Below, piece after piece: positions 1-5,993 of a DNA stretch of 6,446 nucleotides. A model generated the notes under the pieces. That model was given only the letters and a program-made list of their open reading frames with translations. It was not told the origin of the DNA and searched no databases. The stretch's first letter is position 1; each line of letters begins with the position of its first letter. The DNA is from an uncultured Bacteroidota bacterium (GTDB taxonomy: Bacteria > Bacteroidota > Bacteroidia > Chitinophagales > Chitinophagaceae), in assembly GCA_903905685.1 (NCBI GenBank), contig CAIVHI010000065.1:1-6446 (forward strand). Direction: 5' to 3'. The translations under genes and the position numbers were made by a program.

Positions 1-632
1 ATTTCGTAGGGTTCCGGCGTTTCCAACACGTCCCGCAATTCCGAGCCCGTGGTGAGCATCACCACCCTTGGGTTGTTCTTTACCAGCAGGCACGATTTCC
101 CTACAGACGCTGCAATTGCCGCCACTGCAGGCGTCATCCTTTTTCCCGCCCTTACCAAGGTTGCGCCCGCGGACTTGTCGGTGCCCTGTAGGTGTATATT
201 CTGGCCCTGGGTAATGGGTCGTTGTGGGGCAATGGTTGCACGGCCGTTGTCCATCGTTATGTCCTCATACCTCACCACGGTGTCGAAGCCCTCCGGCATG
301 GCCGCCCCGGTCATGATTTCTATGCACCCATTGGTGGTGTCGGTCCACGTTTGTGGTGCCAAACCGGCGGGTTGAATGCCCAAAATACGGAAGGTAGCCG
401 TGCCTGTCTCCCAGTCGCGGTAGTTGATGGCTATGCCGTCCATCGTCACCCGGTTGTAGGGTGGGAGGTCGCGGTCGGCCACCAAATCCTCGGCCAGTTG
501 CCGGTTGAATGCCAGCCTTAGCGGCACTTCTTCCGTTCCGAAATCCCTTTTCTCGCTCAATATGATTTGTTCCGCTTCGGCTACACTGATCATCAATGGG
601 GTATTTTCCGTAAAGTTAATCTCGCCCGCCAT
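1..632 (-). CDS. moeA: Molybdopterin molybdenumtransferase MoeA, N-terminal 210 residues (3' end outside window)
   Basis: MoeA inserts molybdate into adenylylated molybdopterin in the last step of molybdenum cofactor synthesis in the cytoplasm. The reading frame is open from the left edge to an ATG at 632. Visible family motifs are PPYNRVTMDGIAI (residues 57-69), matching the MoeA PxxDNSAMDGYAV block with the catalytic Asp at 65; IEIMTGAAMPEGFDTVV (104-120), with the Thr equivalent to E. coli T100 at 108; QNIHLQGTDKSAG (144-156); and PRVVMLTTGSEL (188-199), the start of the MogA-like domain. About half of a typical 390-410 residue protein is present. The start is uncertain: Met14 (ATG at 593-591) opens MISVAEAEQIIL, which aligns with the usual MoeA beginning, and a weak -7-like box lies between the two ATGs. 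The ATG at 632 is only about 10 nt past the T-tract of the upstream gene's terminator. The identification is firm; the start is not. Confidence 0.93.
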   Translation of the reverse strand, partial: MAGEINFTENTPLMISVAEAEQIILSEKRDFGTEEVPLRLAFNRQLAEDLVADRDLPPYNRVTMDGIAINYRDWETGTATFRILGIQPAGLAPQTWTDTTNGCIEIMTGAAMPEGFDTVVRYEDITMDNGRATIAPQRPITQGQNIHLQGTDKSAGATLVRAGKRMTPAVAAIAASVGKSCLLVKNNPRVVMLTTGSELRDVLETPEPYE

Positions 633-644
633 TCACCGTACCAA
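611..644 (-). promoter_or_regulatory. Possible weak promoter for moeA
   Basis: On the minus strand, TAACTTTA (618-611) differs from the Bacteroidota -7 box TAnnTTTG only in its last base, and a TTG (644-642) lies 23 nt upstream, at the long end of the usual spacing. A start of transcription just downstream would lie before Met14 (593) but after the outer ATG at 632, so this site would favour the shorter MoeA. The TTG overlaps the terminator's T-tract, so the match could be chance. Confidence 0.25.
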
Positions 645-681
645 AAAAAAACAAGGGCACCCGTTTCGGAATGCCCTTGTT
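643..681 (-). terminator. Intrinsic terminator of the adhesin gene
   Basis: Two perfectly complementary 10-base arms (650-659 aacaagggca and 672-681 tgcccttgtt) flank a 12-nt loop that contains an extra CCG/CGG pairing around AAA. Read on the minus strand, the stem runs straight into a run of seven T (649-643). It lies 24 nt beyond the TAA at 707-705 of the 1458-residue protein, so it is oriented to end that transcript. It isolates the adhesin gene from moeA, which therefore needs its own promoter or read-through. Confidence 0.9.
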
Positions 682-704
682 GCAGTATATGGTATTTGTC
701 CTGT

Positions 705-3700
705 TTATTTTTCTACCACAAACCTGATGACCGCATTGGCATCGCCGGCGGTTATTTTCAGGAAGTATACCCCTGCGGGCGTGTTGGCGGGTAGTGTCAC
801 CACTTGTTCCAACCTACCGTTAGGCGCAGGCACGGTTTCCGTTTTCATCATGCGGCCCACGGCATCGGTTATTTCCAAATCGGCATGGTCTTCAGCCAAT
901 CCGGCATTACCCCTCACCGTGAAGGTACCGCTATTGGGGTTGGGCACCAATAGCAAAGATTCGAAGCCGTTGGCAGTTTGCGTAACCGATTCGGGTGCAA
1001 CCACCATCACCATCCAGCTGAAGCCCTTGATGCCCTCGCAGGCGCTACCGCTTCCGGTAGTCACCACACACGATACCGAGTCTTTATTCACCAAGCTATT
1101 GGTGATGTAGTACTTGTCGGTAGCCGCCGGCACTTCAATACCGTTTACATACCATTGGTAGTGTGGGTCCATTCCGGCATATTGCGTTACGGCTTCCAGC
1201 GTGTCGTTGGCACCCAAGGTGACCAACATGCCAGGCCAGCCCACGATGTTGACCACGATGATGGAGTCGACCCGTATTTTGGCCAGATCGAACGCCGTAT
1301 TTGTGGGTACGAGACACCTGTAATTGGAAGTCATGGTGCACGATACCGAATCGCCATTGGTGGGCAAGTAGGAGAACGTGTTGGTATTGTCTCCCGCCAC
1401 AATGCTGCCATTCTTTTTCCATACGAAGGTTGGAGCCCAACCGCCATTAGTTACATTGGCAACCACCGTAATGGGGTAGTTGAAACACACCGCAGGTGGC
1501 AGGATGAGTTGCACCCTAGGTGTATCGTAGGCTTCTACAGTGGCAGTATCTATTGCGAAAGCCGTGTCGGGCACAGGGCAAGGCGAACTGCTCACCATGC
1601 CGCAACGGATGATGTCGCCGTTAGACGGCATGTAGCTGAACGCGGTGGTGTCAGTTCCTACAGGCATCCAATTTACTGTCCACAAGTAGGTTGGCGTAGT
1701 TCCACCTTGAGTTGACGTCACCGAGTAGTGGTTGACTGCGCCATAGCACATCGTGTCGCCGAGGGCTGAAGTCAGCGTTACCGAAGGATGCGACAATGGG
1801 GTAACCGTCATTACGATTTGGTTGCTTGTGGCAGTGGCCGGGATGGCGCATACCGCATTGCTGGTGAGTATGCATTTAACGATATCGCCATTGTTGGGCG
1901 CATAGTTGAAGGAGCTACCGGAACCACCCATTACGATGCCGTTAACCAGCCATTCATATACCGGCGATGGTCCTCCGTTGGTAGGCGTGGCCACGTAGGT
2001 ATCCGGATTTCCTTGGCACACCGTATCGCCATTCAATGCGAGTATGGAGTTGAGCGCGGTAAGAATAGGGTTGACCGAGAACGGACGTGTGATTTTGCAA
2101 CCGGTGGAGGCCAATGTGTAAGTAATGGTAGTGGTTCCCGCAGTATTGCCGGTCACCACACCCGTTGAGCCCACCACCGATGCGATGGTGGATGACAAGC
2201 TGCTGAAAGTTCCGCCGGATACTGCATCAGTCAGCGTAACATTATAGCCTTGACATACAGAGTCGGGGCCGCCAATTGCGGGGGGCAACGGATTGACTGT
2301 GAAATTCTCCCAAACATAGCAACCTGTTGCCGTAAGTGTATACGTAACATTTAGGGTGCCCGATGTGATACCGGTAACCACACCTGTGGTCGTGCCCACC
2401 GTGGCCGTTGATGAAGACGTACCCGACCATGTTCCGCCGCCTGTAGCATCGGTTAGGGTAACTGTCGACATATCTGCACAAACCCCACTTGGACCACCTA
2501 TCGCGGCGGGTAAAGGGTTAACGGTTACAATCTCGGTAGTGCTACAAGTGCCGAGTGCATACGTAATGACGGTGGTGCCGCCTGTTGGGGCCACGCCCGT
2601 AATCACGCCGGTAAACGAGTCGATGGTAGCTATACCTGGAGACCCGCTATACCATTTCCCGCCCGGTACAGCGTCGGTAAGTGTGGTGGTCAGCAACGGA
2701 CAGACCGTAGCGATACCCGAAATGGGTGCCGGTGGCACTTCGATATGCAAGGGAGTTGCAATGTAGCAACCCGTGCCCGAGATGGTATAATATATGGTGT
2801 CTGTGCCCACGCCAAAACAATAGGCCAAGCCCGTGCCCGCACCAATGGTGCAAAGCGAGGTGTTGGTACTGGTCCAGTAGCCACCCGGCATAGCATCGGC
2901 GAGATTGGTGTAGGATGAATCGCAAACAGTTGTTACCCCGGCAATGGCAAACGGAACCGGATTAACCGTAAATCCTTGGGTAACGGCGCAACCCGTAACA
3001 GCGGCAGTGTAAGTTACCGTATGTAGACCTGCGGTAGAGCCGGCAGTTACGATACCCGTGGTTGCCCCAATTGTAGGCCCCGCGCCTGAGATGGACCAAG
3101 TGCCGCCGCCCGTAGCATCGGTCACCGTGGTTGAGTACCCGGTACAAACGGTGCTGTCTCCACTTATGGGAGCGGGTATGGGCAATACGGTAAGCGTCAC
3201 AGTGGCAAAACACCCGGTACCCAACGTATAGGAAATGGTTGTGGTGCCTGCTGCAACTCCCGCAACGCCACCCGACGAAGTGCCGATGGTGGCCGTGCCC
3301 GGCAAAGTGCTGGACCATGTGCCGCCCAAAGTAGAGTCGGTCAATACCATGGTGCCATTGGCGCACACGGTATCAGGCCCCTGAATGGAAGCGGGTAGGG
3401 GATTGACGGTTTCGGTAAATGTGACATAGCACCCGGTAACGGGGAGCGTATATGTAATGGTACCCGAACCTAATGCTGCGCCGGTAACTACTCCGCTGGC
3501 CGGGCCAATAGGAATGGTGCCCGTAGCGGAAGAGCCCCAAGTGCCCGTGCCGGTAGCATCGGTCAATGTGGTCGTGCTACCGAAGCACACGGTATGAGAA
3601 CCGGTAATTGCGGCCGGTAGCGGGTTGACCGTTACTACTGCCGTAGCAAAGCAGCCGGTGGTGCCGAGTGTGTAGCTGATGGTGGACGTGCCGGCACCGG

Positions 3701-5081
3701 CACCGGTAACAATACCCGTAGTGCTGCCTATTCCGGCTGCCGCTGTAGTTACGCTCGACCATGTTCCACCAGGTGTAGAGTCGGTAAGTGTGGTTGTAGA
3801 ACCTTGGCACAATACTAAGGTGCCACTTATTGCAGACGCAGCAGGATTAACGGTAACCGTCACCGCATTGCTGCAACCGGTTGAAGTTTGAGTGAAAATA
3901 ATGGTTGACGTGCCGGAGGCAACACCTGAAACAATACCGGATGCCGACCCAACGGTAGCTACCGATGGACTAATAGACGTCCATGTACCCGCACCTGCTG
4001 CACTGGCAAGGGTAGTGGTGGCACCAACGCAAACTGTGAGCGTGCCGGTAATAGTAGGCAAGGGATTTACCGTAACCACAGTAGTAGCTGAGCATCCACC
4101 GATAGTATACGAGATGATGGCTGTGCCCCCCAATGTACCGACACCGGTTACAACGCCTGTAGACGAAACGGTTGCGACACCCGTAGCACTGCTGCTCCAA
4201 GTTCCACCAGATGTGGCATCAAATAAAGTAGTAGTGCTGCCGGTGCATACAGAAGTGGTTCCCGTTATTGCGGGCGGAGCAGTACAGGCTACGGTAATGA
4301 TAGCCTCACCGGCCGCGCAATTGTAGCCTTGGGTGTGTGTTACGCCTGTAGCGTACGTTGCATTCGTATAGGAAGAACCGCCGCCGCCGCCTGCTCCTTC
4401 AGAGCCCGCGCCGCCACCATAGTATCCGCCGCCGCCGCCGCCGCCGCCCAAACTGGCCGAGCACCCGCCGCCCGTGAGGTAGGAACCTGCCGAAGCGCCT
4501 GTGCCACAAGTGCATGCGGCACCGCCGGCAACTTGGGTACCGCCGCGTCCGCCCAATCCCAATCCGCAGATGTTGGAATTTCCAGCCGCGCCTGTTAGTC
4601 CGCCGCCGGCTCCGCCAACATCGCCATAACCTCCAAGGTAGGCAGCACAGAAGTCGCCGCCACCGCCACCGCCACCGCCTGCAACAACGAGTAAGGTGCC
4701 ACTGGTAGCATCGGTAATGGTGGTTGCGCCACCACCACCTGCGTCGGGCCAAATAGTTGTCCATAACGACGACCCACCTCCGCCATATCCACCTGTGCCA
4801 GACGACGAAGCTCCCGTGTTGCCCACGTTGATATTTAAAGTGTGGCCCGGAGTGACTGTCAACGTTGCTTGAACACGACCGCCGCAACCGCCTAATGATT
4901 GATAATCGGTATACGCGCAGTTGATACCGCCACCCTTGGCGCCCATAACATCGACATTGATGCTGGTCACGCCGGCCGGAACGAGGTACGTTTGAACGCT
5001 ACCCGTGTAGGTAAAGGTGGTTTGGGCATTTAATTGGCCAAAAAGCGGTAGCGTCAATAGACCGAGGAGCAGTTTTTTCAT
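705..5081 (-). CDS. Giant T9SS-secreted surface protein (putative adhesin): Gly-rich domain, 10 + 4 Ig-like repeats, sorting domain
   Basis: This is a 1458-residue secreted protein, probably an adhesin or surface-layer component; its ligand cannot be told from sequence. Domains in order: Sec signal peptide 1-19 (MKK, hydrophobic LLLGLLTLPLFG, likely cut after LNA); beta-rich strand plus glycine-rich domain 20-266, opening TFTYTGSVQTYLVPAGV and containing a run of eight glycines at 212-219; ten BIG2-like Ig repeats 269-1006, each VCxG...LTDAxxGGTW...TGVVTG...TITYT...TGC...VNPLP; four longer Ig/PKD-like repeats 1007-1363 with W..NG...F.Y.P.NGD.V.C; and a T9SS type A sorting domain 1377-1458 (LLVPNPNSGTFTV ... 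AGVYFLKI ... FVVEK). The start at 5081 is set by the signal peptide. The frame is intact over 4.4 kb with no frameshift. The protein is acidic and nearly free of Lys/Arg through most of its length. It has its own promoter and terminator and stands alone. Mature protein would be exported by Sec, then the T9SS, and anchored or released. The secreted-protein call is firm; the adhesin role is inference. Confidence 0.95.
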   Translation of the reverse strand: MKKLLLGLLTLPLFGQLNAQTTFTYTGSVQTYLVPAGVTSINVDVMGAKGGGINCAYTDYQSLGGCGGRVQATLTVTPGHTLNINVGNTGASSSGTGGYGGGGSSLWTTIWPDAGGGGATTITDATSGTLLVVAGGGGGGGGDFCAAYLGGYGDVGGAGGGLTGAAGNSNICGLGLGGRGGTQVAGGAACTCGTGASAGSYLTGGGCSASLGGGGGGGGYYGGGAGSEGAGGGGGSSYTNATYATGVTHTQGYNCAAGEAIITVACTAPPAITGTTSVCTGSTTTLFDATSGGTWSSSATGVATVSSTGVVTGVGTLGGTAIISYTIGGCSATTVVTVNPLPTITGTLTVCVGATTTLASAAGAGTWTSISPSVATVGSASGIVSGVASGTSTIIFTQTSTGCSNAVTVTVNPAASAISGTLVLCQGSTTTLTDSTPGGTWSSVTTAAAGIGSTTGIVTGAGAGTSTISYTLGTTGCFATAVVTVNPLPAAITGSHTVCFGSTTTLTDATGTGTWGSSATGTIPIGPASGVVTGAALGSGTITYTLPVTGCYVTFTETVNPLPASIQGPDTVCANGTMVLTDSTLGGTWSSTLPGTATIGTSSGGVAGVAAGTTTISYTLGTGCFATVTLTVLPIPAPISGDSTVCTGYSTTVTDATGGGTWSISGAGPTIGATTGIVTAGSTAGLHTVTYTAAVTGCAVTQGFTVNPVPFAIAGVTTVCDSSYTNLADAMPGGYWTSTNTSLCTIGAGTGLAYCFGVGTDTIYYTISGTGCYIATPLHIEVPPAPISGIATVCPLLTTTLTDAVPGGKWYSGSPGIATIDSFTGVITGVAPTGGTTVITYALGTCSTTEIVTVNPLPAAIGGPSGVCADMSTVTLTDATGGGTWSGTSSSTATVGTTTGVVTGITSGTLNVTYTLTATGCYVWENFTVNPLPPAIGGPDSVCQGYNVTLTDAVSGGTFSSLSSTIASVVGSTGVVTGNTAGTTTITYTLASTGCKITRPFSVNPILTALNSILALNGDTVCQGNPDTYVATPTNGGPSPVYEWLVNGIVMGGSGSSFNYAPNNGDIVKCILTSNAVCAIPATATSNQIVMTVTPLSHPSVTLTSALGDTMCYGAVNHYSVTSTQGGTTPTYLWTVNWMPVGTDTTAFSYMPSNGDIIRCGMVSSSPCPVPDTAFAIDTATVEAYDTPRVQLILPPAVCFNYPITVVANVTNGGWAPTFVWKKNGSIVAGDNTNTFSYLPTNGDSVSCTMTSNYRCLVPTNTAFDLAKIRVDSIIVVNIVGWPGMLVTLGANDTLEAVTQYAGMDPHYQWYVNGIEVPAATDKYYITNSLVNKDSVSCVVTTGSGSACEGIKGFSWMVMVVAPESVTQTANGFESLLLVPNPNSGTFTVRGNAGLAEDHADLEITDAVGRMMKTETVPAPNGRLEQVVTLPANTPAGVYFLKITAGDANAVIRFVVEK
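708..953 (-). other. T9SS type A C-terminal sorting domain (coding segment)
   Basis: Residues 1377-1458 show the Por secretion tail pattern: VPNPNSGTFTV, then DLEITDAVGRMM, then LPANTPAGVYFLKI, and a terminal basic-ended strand RFVVEK. In this family the tail directs outer-membrane translocation by the type IX system and is cut off by PorU. It implies that the cell carries a T9SS elsewhere in its genome; none of the machinery is in this window. Confidence 0.92.
993..2063 (-). repeat. Four Ig/PKD-like protein repeats of about 89 residues
   Basis: Residues 1007-1363 hold four copies of a second repeat type. The core is YxWxVNG...F.YxPxNGDxVxC...S..C, with the GD-x-V-x-C cysteine at 1070, 1160, 1248 and 1338 (period 88-90) and a second cysteine 8-10 residues later. 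Copies 1-3 also have an upstream cysteine (1022, 1112, 1199) 48-49 residues before the first; copy 4 lacks it and is the most diverged. They form the membrane-proximal stalk between the main Ig array and the sorting tail. Confidence 0.85.
2064..4277 (-). repeat. Ten BIG2-like Ig repeats of about 74 residues
   Basis: Residues 269-1006 are ten tandem bacterial Ig-like repeats. The first cysteine of each falls at 279, 351, 425, 499, 573, 646, 720, 794, 868 and 943, a period of 72-75. Each is followed 51-53 residues later by a second cysteine (330, 403, 477, 551, 624, 698, 772, 846, 921, 995), which suggests one disulfide per domain. The LTDAxxGGTW core is kept in nearly every copy, with the Asp missing only in repeat 2 and Trp replaced by Phe in repeat 10. 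Repeats are joined by VNPLP-type linkers. Copies are clearly diverged in protein and DNA, so this is an old array and not a recent expansion. Confidence 0.92.
4284..5024 (-). other. Glycine-rich N-terminal domain (coding segment)
   Basis: Residues 20-266 begin with a beta-rich stretch (TFTYTGSVQTYLVPAGVTSI) typical of the glycine-rich domain found at the N-terminus of Bacteroidota surface proteins. Long glycine runs follow (about 135-142, 212-219, 231-235), broken by short Ser/Thr/Tyr segments, with nine cysteines (55, 66, 145, 172, 190, 192, 207, 255, 266). The domain ends AIITVAC just before the first Ig repeat. Its function in this family is not established; it is displayed at the distal end of the protein. 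Confidence 0.8.
4426..4449. repeat. Short (CCG)7 triplet tract encoding poly-glycine
   Basis: Seven uninterrupted CCG units followed by CCC. On the coding (minus) strand they read as GGC codons for eight glycines (residues 212-219). Smaller GCC/ACC triplet runs occur at about 4377-4391 and 4656-4680. Because the unit is a triplet, length change by slippage would alter the glycine run without breaking the frame. Confidence 0.85.
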
Positions 5082-5161
5082 TTTCTATCAAAAATATTGA
5101 AATAGTTTAAATAAAATTTTCCATTTTTCGTAGTTGAATTGAAGCCACAGGAACATCTCTC

Positions 5162-5181
5162 AACCGCCCGTTCAGGCAGCT
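5162..5181 (-). promoter_or_regulatory. Possible hairpin in the adhesin mRNA leader
   Basis: In the minus-strand transcript AGCTGCC (5181-5175) can pair with GGCGGTT (5168-5162) around the loop TGAACG: seven pairs, two of them G-U. It would lie about 80-100 nt before the start codon, in the otherwise AT-rich, unstructured leader. The stem is short and may have no role. Confidence 0.3.
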
Positions 5182-5224
5182 ACTTGTCCGGTTCCATCAA
5201 AACAGCACACATTAAATCCAAATT

Positions 5225-5254
5225 CAAACGTAAAGATACGGAAAACAGAACAAA
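5225..5254 (-). promoter_or_regulatory. Bacteroidota-type promoter of the adhesin gene
   Basis: On the minus strand TTTG (5254-5251) is followed after 18 nt by TACGTTTG (5232-5225), a full match to the Bacteroidota -33/-7 consensus TTTG ... TAnnTTTG. Transcription would start near 5219, giving a leader of about 138 nt before the ATG at 5081. The leader is AT-rich with no Shine-Dalgarno sequence, as usual in this phylum. Confidence 0.7.
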
Positions 5255-5346
5255 AATCGCCCCAAAATTTCAAAATCCGTAATTGTTGAAAAGTTGTTTT
5301 GCAGTTGGGTAAATGTGTTACCGTTAACCGGCATTTCAATTCTAGT

Positions 5347-5360
5347 GATATTTAAATATC
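5347..5360. repeat. Perfect 14-bp palindrome GATATTTAAATATC
   Basis: The sequence equals its own reverse complement with no spacer. It lies about 93 nt upstream of the adhesin's -33 box and 110 nt upstream of the rimP -7 box, so it could be a dimeric regulator site for either gene. AT-rich palindromes of this size also arise by chance in DNA this AT-rich, and no second copy was noticed in the intergenic region. Confidence 0.5.
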
Positions 5361-5447
5361 GTATTCCATTGGTATGTGCTTAAAATCCTCGTCATACTTC
5401 AGAGCAGCCTGCTATTTGCGGTAAAATGGGTGGGTTTACAAAAGATA

Positions 5448-5477
5448 TTTCTCTAAAACAAAAAAGTCGTACATTTG
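5448..5477 (+). promoter_or_regulatory. Promoter of the rimP-nusA operon
   Basis: TACATTTG at 5470-5477 fully matches the Bacteroidota -7 box TAnnTTTG. TTTC at 5448-5451, 18 nt upstream, is a one-mismatch -33 box. Transcription would begin near 5484, giving a leader of about 47 nt that is largely taken up by a hairpin. It sits directly upstream of rimP with no other gene between, and would serve rimP, nusA and whatever follows. Confidence 0.65.
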
Positions 5478-5494
5478 CACAAGATTAGTACTTG

Positions 5495-5517
5495 AAGGGG
5501 GCACGGGTTGTCCCCTT
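5495..5517 (+). promoter_or_regulatory. Hairpin in the rimP mRNA leader
   Basis: AAGGGGGCA (5495-5503) pairs with TGTCCCCTT (5509-5517): nine pairs including one G-U, around the 5-nt loop CGGGT. It starts about 11 nt after the predicted transcription start and ends 13 nt before the rimP ATG. No T-run follows, so it is not an intrinsic terminator. It could protect the 5' end, affect ribosome access, or be a binding site for autoregulation; in E. coli the nusA operon is controlled by NusA, but no such link is shown here. Confidence 0.6.
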
Positions 5518-5530
5518 AATTGTTGGTGAT

Positions 5531-5986
5531 ATGGCCGATATACTGGAAAAAATAAAGGAAAAGTTAGAACCGCTGCTCGAAGGAACCGACATCTTCGTGG
5601 TAGGTATCAAGATAAAGCCCACGAACAACATCAAGGTGTTTCTGGATGCCGATTCTGGGTTTACCGTAGGTATGAGTGCCGATTTGAACAAAAAACTCTA
5701 CCCCTTGCTTTTGGAATCCGGATGGTTTCCCGATGACGATTTTTCATTGGAAATTTCCAGTCCCGGCGTAGGTGAACCGCTAGTTTCGGTGAGGCAATAC
5801 CAAAAAAACCTTGGGCGCACGGTGGCCATCACCAATTTGGAGAAAGTGGAAAGCGTTGGGGTCATTACCATGGTTACCGATGATGCTGTGACCATCGAAT
5901 GCAAAATCCCGAAAAAGAAAGAGACCCAAATACTTGAAATTCCTTATTCATCAATAAAAACAGCCACAATTCAAATTATTTTTTAA
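5531..5986 (+). CDS. rimP: Ribosome maturation factor RimP
   Basis: RimP is a cytoplasmic factor that binds the 30S subunit and promotes its late assembly. The 151-residue product has the normal family length. The N-terminal alpha/beta domain (about 1-80) ends in the signature LEISSPGVGEPLVSVRQY (73-90), matching the family pattern LEVSSPGLDRPL; an SH3-like C-terminal domain follows (about 90-151), starting at NLGRTVAI and ending with IPYSSIKTATIQI. The ATG at 5531 is chosen because MADILEKIKEKL is the usual N-terminus. An in-frame TTG at 5492 would add 13 unrelated residues encoded by the leader hairpin, and is less likely. nusA follows after 45 nt in the same direction, the conserved rimP-nusA order, so they are very likely co-transcribed. 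Confidence 0.96.
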   Translation: MADILEKIKEKLEPLLEGTDIFVVGIKIKPTNNIKVFLDADSGFTVGMSADLNKKLYPLLLESGWFPDDDFSLEISSPGVGEPLVSVRQYQKNLGRTVAITNLEKVESVGVITMVTDDAVTIECKIPKKKETQILEIPYSSIKTATIQIIF

Positions 5987-5993
5987 TTTAAAT

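Larger units (their letters stand above)
5082..5530. other. Divergent intergenic region between the adhesin gene and rimP
   Basis: A 449-nt AT-rich stretch without a supportable gene. From left to right it holds the adhesin leader (5082 to about 5219), a minus-strand promoter (5225-5254), a featureless AT-rich part, a perfect 14-bp palindrome (5347-5360), a plus-strand promoter (-7 box at 5470-5477) and a hairpin in the rimP leader (5495-5517). The longest plus-strand reading frame noticed outside the rimP extension is 16 codons (5374-5424), with no support. No tRNA, rRNA or known riboswitch pattern was recognised. Confidence 0.8.

Noticed and set aside
505..1110. Plus-strand open frame of 201 residues
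   Set aside because: It overlaps the moeA start, the terminator and the sorting-domain end of the adhesin gene on the opposite strand, has no recognisable motif, and is best explained as a shadow of those genes.
2064..4277. Regular DNA periodicity of about 222 bp considered as a CRISPR or satellite array
   Set aside because: The periodicity comes from diverged protein repeats in one intact reading frame. There are no short identical repeats separated by unique spacers.
4399..4887. Second minus-strand frame rich in Arg and Trp, and several plus-strand frames over the adhesin gene
   Set aside because: These are out-of-frame readings of the glycine-codon-rich and Thr/Val-rich repeat DNA. Their composition mirrors the codon pattern, and none has a recognisable domain.
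5089..5096. TATTTTTG on the minus strand as a second -7 box
   Set aside because: It matches the consensus but lies 7 nt before the adhesin start codon and has no -33 TTG at a suitable distance. It is probably chance in AT-rich DNA.
5374..5424. Small plus-strand frame of 16 codons in the intergenic region
   Set aside because: Too short, with no promoter or ribosome site, and no recognisable product.
5492..5530. TTG at 5492 as the start of RimP
   Set aside because: It would add 13 residues not seen in the family, encoded by the leader hairpin, while the ATG at 5531 gives the standard N-terminus.
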